Shown here piece after piece: positions 46,945 through 54,075 of a stretch of 54,075 bases of DNA; the first letter of the stretch is position 1, and the number at the start of each line of letters is the position of its first letter. The DNA is from Klebsormidium nitens. Its lineage: Eukaryota > Streptophyta > Klebsormidiophyceae > Klebsormidiales > Klebsormidiaceae. Below the pieces are notes generated by a model. The model saw only the letters and a list, made by a program, of their open reading frames with translations. It did not search any database and was not told the origin of the DNA. The DNA lies in contig DF237504.1 in assembly GCA_000708835.1 (NCBI GenBank), positions 4,442 through 58,516 on the forward strand. Reading direction: 5' to 3'. A program made the translations under genes and the position numbers.

Positions 46945-49900
46945 ATGGGGGGCAGCCACGCGGCGAGCCCAACCACCCCCAGCCCTGTTGGCACCTTCTC
47001 TTTGAGGAAGGCAAGCTTTGAGGAAGATCCAGTGAAGCTGACCCCGGTTGAGCTGGAGAACTGCAAAGCGGCATTGGCCGTGCTGCAAGAGAGGCTGCGT
47101 GTACATGATGGGGTTGAACATGAGTACTCTGCTCTGCAGGTGAGGTAGTCATGTCGACTTTCAGTTGGTAGGTGTTTCAGATGCTTGCAAGTAAAGGAGG
47201 ATTCCTCATTAATCAAGCCAATGAACACTTATCGCCGGGTGCTCCTTATGTCAATGCGTGAGAGCAGGCTTTTGGTCCTTGCATTGGCCACCTGCACGAA
47301 GAAGGTCGCACGTGCGATCAAGGAGGGTTGCTCAGCGGATGGACCGTTCCATGAGAGCAGCTGACTCAGGAAGAATTTGATAAGCTCTGCAAGCAGCTTT
47401 CCAAAAACACAGTACAGTTTCGAGCTTCAAAGCATACTAGTGGCAGATTGGCGTGTGGAGTTCCATCTGTGATCGAGATGCAGACTGGTTCTTCTTTCAT
47501 TGAATCAGCACCTCATGATAAGAGAAGCGGCCTTCTTTGGTGATTGCTAGGGTGGTCAGTATTACCCTGGTTTGCTCTGTCAGCAATGATACTGGCTATC
47601 CTAAGCCCTTGGTCAATTCGTTGCTCTTAGTTGATGGGGGAGTATCATGAAAGGGGACACACATGCATCACATGGCACCGCATGTGCACAGCAACTTGTT
47701 CCTGCACACATACCAGCATTTAGTTGCTCGTGTAAGCATTGCACTGGCGGAGCCACTCACAGTAGCTTTCAGGATGGGTATCAAGTGTCAAGGCTAAGGA
47801 GACCGCATTCCGCTGTTCAATCTTTCACACCAGTGTTCTTTCCTGAATGAACTACAGGCAGAGACAATCACCAGCAGTCTGCTGATAGACACGGAGGTGA
47901 TGCAGTGCGCACGTGACCCCGCCAACTCCAAGAAAAACCGATACCTCGACGTCCTTCCTTGTATCCTCAAGCCACCCAGCCAATCCTGTCATTTGCAGTT
48001 TCTCCTTGCTTGGAAATGTTTCACATGCCTTGTTGCAAACCGGGCGAGAGTATGGGAACACCGGTGCCTTTGTTAGATACAAGTCAGTGCCACCGGTTTG
48101 CCCCTTCAGGCAAAAGTTGTCTCATTCCAAAGCCCGAAAAGCTAGCAGCTCTGGAAAGCATGTCCTGGCCACATGTGCAACTCCGCCTGAACAACAGGAC
48201 AGCTTACTTCAGACCCACATCTGGCCCCCGTTAGCACAAGCGCTATAAAAGTCTGCAGACTCTCAGTTCCGACGGTTGTGGCAGGTTTGCACTTGTTTAA
48301 ATTGGCTGCTGTGAATCTGGAAGCCTTCCCAAACAGAAGGAACTTTAGTATGATCTCCGTCGGAACCTGCTTAGTTGACAGATTGCTGGTTGTTGTCCTT
48401 GATTCCCCTCCGCCTCAGTCGACGACAATCGTGTACTGCTCCAACCAGAGTCCTCAAACGGGGAAGCGTCTGACTACATAAATGCCAGCTATGTCTATGT
48501 AAGTTTCCTTCTTCCTCTCCCTCTTCGGACGGTGGAATTGACCGGAAACTCCGTCTGCTTGTCAATGCATCTAGCTTACCATTTGAGTGCTCTTGGTTAG
48601 GCCTGGTTTGGAGAGGATTGGATCACTAGTAACTGCCGTTTATGAACATAGTCGATTGATTGGTGGATCTTCTGGTCCCATTCATCGCCCGCGCCCTTGT
48701 CGAATCCTTTGAACAATCTCCCAAGGTGCTTCGCTTTAGAAAGACCTATTCCAAACGTGATCTTTCTGATCGACATCCACGTCTCGTGAAGCACCTTGCT
48801 GCCATACGCTCCAGCACGCTTGTCTTAAACGAACCCCCCAAAAATTGGGTATGCATTCGATGTATGCGGGGCTTGCCATTCGCTTTGATAGCGCTATCCC
48901 CTCACAGAAGAAGCTGAAGAAGACACCTTGCCTTTCTGGCATGATTACGAACCCTGGCTCTCTGAGTCTGATTTCGGCGGTCCCTCCGGGGCACTTAAAA
49001 CCCCAGTAACTTGCATACCCGGCCGCTACGCGTCCAAGCTGAATAGTCGCACCTTTTTCACCACTTGAGCAGGATCATAAATGCGTTCCTTAACCAATTT
49101 GTCTTTGAGCCATACTTACAATCCTCGTCTCACCTAAGAGCCATTGCACCTTGAATCCGTGTTACCCGGGGCAAGCAAATCAACATAATCCATCCAACAT
49201 AATTACGTGCTCTGCAACCGAACCCACCTTAACACAACCGTCTCCCGGGCGCCTATTCTGAGCGAAATGGCTCTCAAGTGAAAGGGGAGTTATCAGTCTT
49301 CGAGCCCAGATTTTCTGGGGCTTATCTCTTTTTCTGCTCGGCAGGACTCCGACCGGCCCGACCTGCCCAAGTATATCGCCACCCAGGGCCCGCTCCCCGC
49401 CACCACGGAGGACTTCTGGGCCATGGTTATTCAGCAGAGGTGCCAGGCGATCATCTCGCTGACGCGAGAGGTAGAAAGGGACAGAGTGAGGGGCCCCCTT
49501 GGTTTCTAATGGGAGATTACATACATGGATGTTCGTGCATACGTCGACTCTGAGCGGCTCTCGTCCTTTTTGAAGACGGGCGTTGTCTGTGACGAGTGGA
49601 CTGACGCTGATCCAGATGCTCTTTCTCAAATCGATCAATGGTGGGGGGGCGATCCGCTGAGCATCTTGGTGATCTCTTGCCAACGAAAAGTGCAAAGTCT
49701 TCAACTCGACTTTGGCGCCAAATTTGAGTTAGATCTGAGCAGAAAGGTCGCACATCTTGGCGTTGATGTCTCGCTTTCAAATCGATCGTGCGAAGTATTC
49801 TCCTCAAGAACCTCGTGTAAGGGAACGGGAGCCCACCTGGCGTGGATGCGCTGATGCGTCCTGCAAGATCCGCAGCCCAAAAATATTCTAGCTGCTTTCA

Positions 49901-52060
49901 CTGAAGTCGGAAAGAATATCCTCTTTGAGGGCCTTTGGTGTGGCTTTCTGAAGAAGTACGTCTCGCATGTTCGCCTGAGCAGAGACTGAAGTGCAAACCA
50001 GATTTGGCAGTGAACACTCAAATCGTCTCGGAAACTTCGTCCGTTTTGCGACCAGCCCAAACTCGGGACAAAGGTCGCGAGTCCAAACTCTTCCAACCAG
50101 CCCAGACCTTGGAAAGAGTTTGCGGACCATGGTATGAGACCACCGTCTAAGCAAGCTCATCCGCTTCGCTTTATCTGCCCGCTTGTCATCAATACAACAC
50201 AGAGTCCCGTAAGAACTTCACAGACCCTGCGTGATTGCGTGTCGGGGGCTGGAGGTTACAAAAGCAGACCAAGGTGCACTCTCTAACCCGTACCTCCTAA
50301 CCCACCCCGTTTTCTGGTACACACCTTCTAACCCTGGCTTTGAGATCCGTGCAGCCAAAGTGCGCGCACTATTTCCCCGAGGCTGCGGGGCAGGCGGAGC
50401 GCTACGGGCACATAGTGGTCGCGACACGGGAGGTGACGTACCTGCAACAGGGCCTGATCGCCCGGCGAATGATCGAAGTCGCTAGCACGGTAAGGGCGGG
50501 GCGGGGAGGGGGCTTGCATTCGAGCCTGTTCGAGCACAGGCCCGTTTCAGGTCTTCGCAAACGTCGTCGTACGTATGTGAGGTTCTGGATTTCATTTCGA
50601 AGGGCCCAAAGGATTTTTCCGTTTTAGGAGAGTCAAAGGAGCTGCTAGAGAAAGCACCTTTGCTGCTTTATACTGGAAAGAGTACTTAAGGAATCAGCAG
50701 AATGTTTCGGAACCAGTACCGGGCTGATGTTGCATCACACCCCTTACTTCAGCGTTGGCAGCCTTTCCAGAGATGTGGTTTGCATAGACATTATGTAGTT
50801 GGTGCTGTTTTTTGTAACTTTTTTAGTCTTCCTGAGCAGAGCGCGAGTAATAATGTCAGCTGGGGTAGAGGTGATGGACGATGAAGGACGGGGGTTTGGT
50901 CGGTAGCAGCCTTGTGCAAACGGGGAGTTCAGGGAACTGATAAGTTGGCGAGAACGGTGTTTCTGACATAGATTATTGGGCAATCTGCTTAGAGAGACTG
51001 TTGGTGGAGAGCAAGCACTGGCGACAGATCAGCGGCTGGCTGGCACAAATCTCTTACGAGCAAGATGCTGGACGTAAGAAGATGTGGGCAAGAAAAGTAC
51101 CATTTTAGAACCGCCTCAAGAGCGGGATATTTCGGGGGTACCTAAGGCACCTCGTACAGGGCGCCAATAGATTTTTACGTCCCAGGGAACCGTGACGAAA
51201 TGACGAACGGCTGGTTGGACAAGGCGTGACTTGTTCGAAGAGGAGGCGACAGAGCTCATGTTAAGTTACAGGAATACGCGTCCAAGATGAATGTCCTCAA
51301 ACAGTCCCAGGGTCAGAAATCTCGCTTATGCGGGTGCACAATGAGAAAAGTTTTTTCGACGAGTGCTTTACCCACATCAAGAGGTACCCGTCGAACGACC
51401 ACGGTAAGGTTTCTGTCCAGCTTTGAATACTAAACCCCGTCGCTTCTTGCACCAGGCTTCCGCCAGTCCCCCGCTCGTCCTCCCCCACTACCACTACCTC
51501 GACTGGCCGGATCACGGGGTTCCGGCCTCGACGTCCGTCATCCGAGGTCTTTTGCGGCACCTTCGGCTGTCCCTGCCCCCCTCCTCGCCGCCAATCGTCA
51601 TCCACTGCAGCGCCGGGATCGGACGGTCCGGAACGTTCCTCACGGTGGACTACACCGTCCGGAGGGCTTTGTCCGGGGACCTTTCGGCCATGGACATTGC
51701 GGAGACGGTGAAGAAGCTGCGGGCGTTGCGGGGGGGCATGGTCCAAACTAGGGTGAGTGCCGTAAGCTTTTTCCCCAATACGAGTTGTGTGCCCAGATGT
51801 TGGTTGAATTGCTACACATATGGAATCCAAGCGCACAAGGAGCGGGGCCGATCTTCGGATCGGTCCAGTCTCCTCGCTCTTGAAAGGTCGCTGTTTGTCA
51901 TTGTATCATAGTGTCTTGCTTGAGACATCATCTTGCCTGAGCGACTGTAGAGAGGACACCAACCGCAGAAAATTGATTTTTCATGCAGGACCAATATCGG
52001 TTCTGTTATATTGCCGTTAGGGAGGAGTTAGAAGACCTAGTTGCATGGGGAAGCGGCTAG
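46945..52060 (+). CDS. PTP1: Tyrosine-specific protein phosphatase, plant PTP1 type
   Basis: Classical cysteine-dependent protein tyrosine phosphatase that removes phosphate from phosphotyrosine. Exons 46945-47139, 47858-47960, 48419-48498, 49345-49485, 50355-50489, 51456-51752 and 51989-52060 join in phase (1023 nt, 340 residues, the length I recall for Arabidopsis PTP1). Family motifs in order: [17 protein letters not shown] (phosphotyrosine-recognition loop), [34 protein letters not shown], the WPD loop LDWPDHGVP with acid Asp237, the P-loop [13 protein letters not shown] with catalytic Cys269, and the Q-loop region MVQTRDQYRF. The N-terminal about 65 residues ([16 protein letters not shown]...) are outside the catalytic fold and Ser/Pro-rich. 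The E5/E6 join was chosen because it keeps the family spacing between the LEV-like and DWPDH segments. A conserved-looking but out-of-phase stretch in intron 5 (51310-51405) was left out. Confidence 0.95.
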
Positions 52061-52285
52061 GATAAGCTGAAAACTCACAAGCCCACGGGCGCACTTGATT
52101 ACACGAGGCATACTCGCCCCTTTCGAACGTAGATCTATGTCATTTGTTTTAGTGACGCAGATAGGTGTAGAAACCTATGGTTCTCCAAGAGGCAACGAAC
52201 ATGTGGGGCGTGGTCGCAATTGTCCACAGAAGGTGAGGGTCTGACATGTGGAACTCGATTGCGTTGTAAAATTGGGTGACTTGCG

Positions 52286-52341
52286 AAGGGACTGTATGGC
52301 GCTCTATGGTTTCAAGGGACTGTATGGCGCTCTATGGTTTC
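52286..52341 (+). repeat. 28-bp exact tandem duplication
   Basis: A 28-base unit beginning aagggactgtatggcgctct stands twice, with no gap and no mismatch, so it arose recently. Confidence 0.95.
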
Positions 52342-53523
52342 CAGGCTCACTCTGCTAGCTCGAGCAAAATCTTTAGAACTAGCTAGTCCCAAATAGGATT
52401 TAAGCATGACGCACGACGATGGTCACCGGTCTTGTAAAGGTGCTTTGATTTGTTGCCATCATCTAATCCACGATATGATCCCGTTGCCTTAAGCAGATTT
52501 GAACCTCCATGCATGGTCGATATGCGTGTAAATGAAACAATTGCCGTTCACTCATGACAACATGTAATGATTAGTACCTCTCCTCGTATATGTATTATAA
52601 TCCTCTCTTCTATCCGGGTCGAATCTATAATGGTGACGGGCATATCGGGTTACAAAACGCGTGCCAATTGGATCGATCAGGTAATGCATGCATGCCCGAC
52701 AAATTGATCCCTGGGTAAGTCCGAGATATTTTCCTTGTAGTGCCAAGAAGACAAAAAGTGGTTCCGACATTTTGCACTACATTTTGCATTATCATCGGAT
52801 GCGGGTTCAACTCGTTCTGCGCAATCAATTCCCGCGGCCCCCGGCCCCGATCGTTACTGCTTTCACAAACATGGCGGGGACCATCGTACCTACATGAGAC
52901 CTACATCCGATGCACACATGCATAAGGTGATTGCAGGCCCGTGAGGCAACTTCCTGACGGCCCTCCAAAGGGCCCACCGTCCGATCCCTCACGATATACC
53001 TAGGTGTATAAATCACTGCTCACTCAGTGGCATGGTGGCATCCAATGACAGGTTGTCGCTGTACTATTAAGGCACAAAGGCACGGGCGCAGCCTCAAAAC
53101 CCGGTGATCCTTCATCGTGACTCTTACACCGACCGATCTGAGAATCGGACGGCACACACAGTGGTATAACGGGCCCTAGCCTCTAGGCTTATATGGCAGT
53201 TTCAGAAATTCCACAATTTGGCGCGAACGAGAAGCTGACGCGGTATTCGAGAATGAACGATTCAGATGAGTTGTGAAAATCGTGAGAAAGCGTCTATCGA
53301 CGGCCGAGACACCGCCCGATGACATCTCTGGTAACGCACCTTGGTACGACACCTTCGCGTCCGGCGTCATCCTCGGGCAGTGACAGCCATATGATTGCGA
53401 TGGTGAAATTTGTGTCAGCAAAATGCCCACCGGGGGGAAGGATCTATGTTACGGACCCAGCGCCTGCGGAACGACGGAGCTTCTCCGAGTCGTGATTGGA
53501 GAGTCTTGCCAAGCAGTGTTCGT

Positions 53524-53656
53524 GGCGAAACCTAATTGATTTCGCCAATTAGGTTTGCGCATTAGCTTGCGCATATTCGCGCAAACGGAGGAGTTTGCGC
53601 AGGCTGGCGAAATTATGCGCGGCCGCGCGGCCGCGCATAGGCGCGCGGGCGTAAAA
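53524..53656. repeat. Cluster of inverted repeats, including a perfect 26-bp palindrome
   Basis: Three elements occur within about 130 bases. (1) Two overlapping, mutually exclusive hairpins: ggcgaaa (53524-53530) pairs with tttcgcc (53540-53546), while aaacctaatt (53528-53537) pairs with aattaggttt (53547-53556). (2) gcgcaaac and gtttgcgc flank six bases near 53580-53600. (3) A perfect 26-bp palindrome made only of gcgc/ggcc-type steps between tat and ata ends, 53614-53639, followed by a small ggcgt/acgcc hairpin. Confidence 0.9.
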
Positions 53657-53819
53657 CGCCTGTGTCAATGACATTCTGGGCTCAGGTGGCAGTTACATTT
53701 GACCTTGTACGAGAAGTCTGCCTTCGAGGCGCGGCTGATAGGTGGGTTAGCGTCAGACCATCACCTATTTTAGCACTCAGTCATAGGCTGGGGCGCCCGA
53801 ATTCGCATAAGCATACAGA

Positions 53820-53900
53820 TAGTTTCGCCAATTTCGCCAATTAGGGTGAATTTGCGCTGCAGCAATTAGTGTTTGCGCATTTCCGAAAACAATTTCGCCA
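53820..53900 (+). repeat. Further copies of the ttcgccaatt motif
   Basis: The motif tttcgccaatt seen in the 53524 cluster returns at 53822 as two joined copies (tttcgccaatttcgccaatt) running into agg. A partial copy (atttcgcca) lies near 53891, and tttgcgc words stand between them. The shared vocabulary suggests that 53520-53900 is one repeat-derived unit. Confidence 0.75.
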
Positions 53901-54075
53901 CGATCGCTGTACTGCACTAGGAAGACCACCGGAACGCTGGGACCACTAGCAGTTTACAATAAACACCACTCCTAGTTCCCACTCCCGTATGGCTCAGAGT
54001 TATACTAACCCACAGCTAACTGTCAGCGTAACTCAGCGTGGAGCTACAGACAACTTAACTATCGATTCAACAGGC

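Larger units (their letters stand above)
52061..54075. other. Stretch without a gene; palindrome-rich 3' end of window
   Basis: No coding frame longer than about 85 codons and none with a recognisable domain. From about 52490 to 52950 it is dense in catg, gatc and tgca, like two earlier spacers. It contains an exact 28-bp tandem duplication and, near the end, a cluster of perfect inverted repeats, listed separately. A mobile element or its remains is possible, but no transposase or long terminal repeat is visible. Confidence 0.5.

Noticed and set aside
51310-51405. Open stretch that looks exon-like in intron 5 of the phosphatase (ends cacg|gtaagg)
   Set aside because: Including it breaks the phase with exon 6, and leaving it out gives exactly the family spacing between flanking motifs.
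51297-51836. 179-codon open frame on the minus strand
   Set aside because: It is antisense to the catalytic exon of the phosphatase, which carries [11 protein letters not shown] on the plus strand.
52061-54075. Search for a tRNA gene or transposase in the terminal stretch
   Set aside because: No cloverleaf-compatible A/B box pair and no transposase-like frame could be made out by eye.

Overview
The window is nuclear DNA of a photosynthetic eukaryote, most likely a streptophyte (charophyte-grade) green alga. Genes are split into many short exons with GT-AG introns, and exon phases close exactly. The recognisable products are plant-type: a sterol delta-7 reductase of the DWARF5 type, a plastid ABC transporter of the plant ABCD2 type, plastid ribosomal protein L1, and a 340-residue tyrosine phosphatase of the plant PTP1 type. 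Klebsormidium would fit, but the genus is a guess from protein resemblance, not read from the sequence.

Layout. 1-2040: no convincing gene, but short tandem repeats (42-bp and about 143-bp units). 2041-4328 (+): four-exon gene for a small unrecognised protein. 5258-20981 (-): inferred four-exon gene for a giant, mostly disordered repeat protein (about 2060 residues); its 8.2-kb second intron holds a degenerate array of about 230-bp units. 21591-22586 (+): intronless gene for a protein with four CxxC...CxxC zinc-binding modules and a transit-peptide-like N-terminus. 23764-29889 (-): 12-exon delta-7-sterol reductase. 31111-40389 (+): 10-exon plastid ABC half-transporter. 41722-46265 (-): six-exon plastid ribosomal protein L1. 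46945-52060 (+): seven-exon protein tyrosine phosphatase. 52061-54075: no gene seen; an exact tandem duplication and a dense cluster of palindromes.

From 5258 on, genes alternate in direction. This gives head-to-head promoter regions (20982-21590, 29890-31110, 46266-46944) and tail-to-tail spacers (22587-23763, 40390-41721). Two head-to-head regions carry AAACCCTAA telo-box motifs. The products act in separate processes (sterol synthesis, plastid transport, plastid translation, phosphotyrosine signalling), so no common pathway is implied; three have or probably have plastid transit peptides.

The most striking observation is in the introns. Several contain decayed copies of the edge of the neighbouring exon, often with its splice site: at least four places in the ABC transporter, two in the sterol reductase and perhaps one in L1. 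In one intron a unit of about 90 bp, made of a 3' splice site plus the first 40 bases of the exon, stands four times in tandem, and only the last copy is the working exon. This suggests that introns here lengthen by repeated duplication of exon-intron boundaries.
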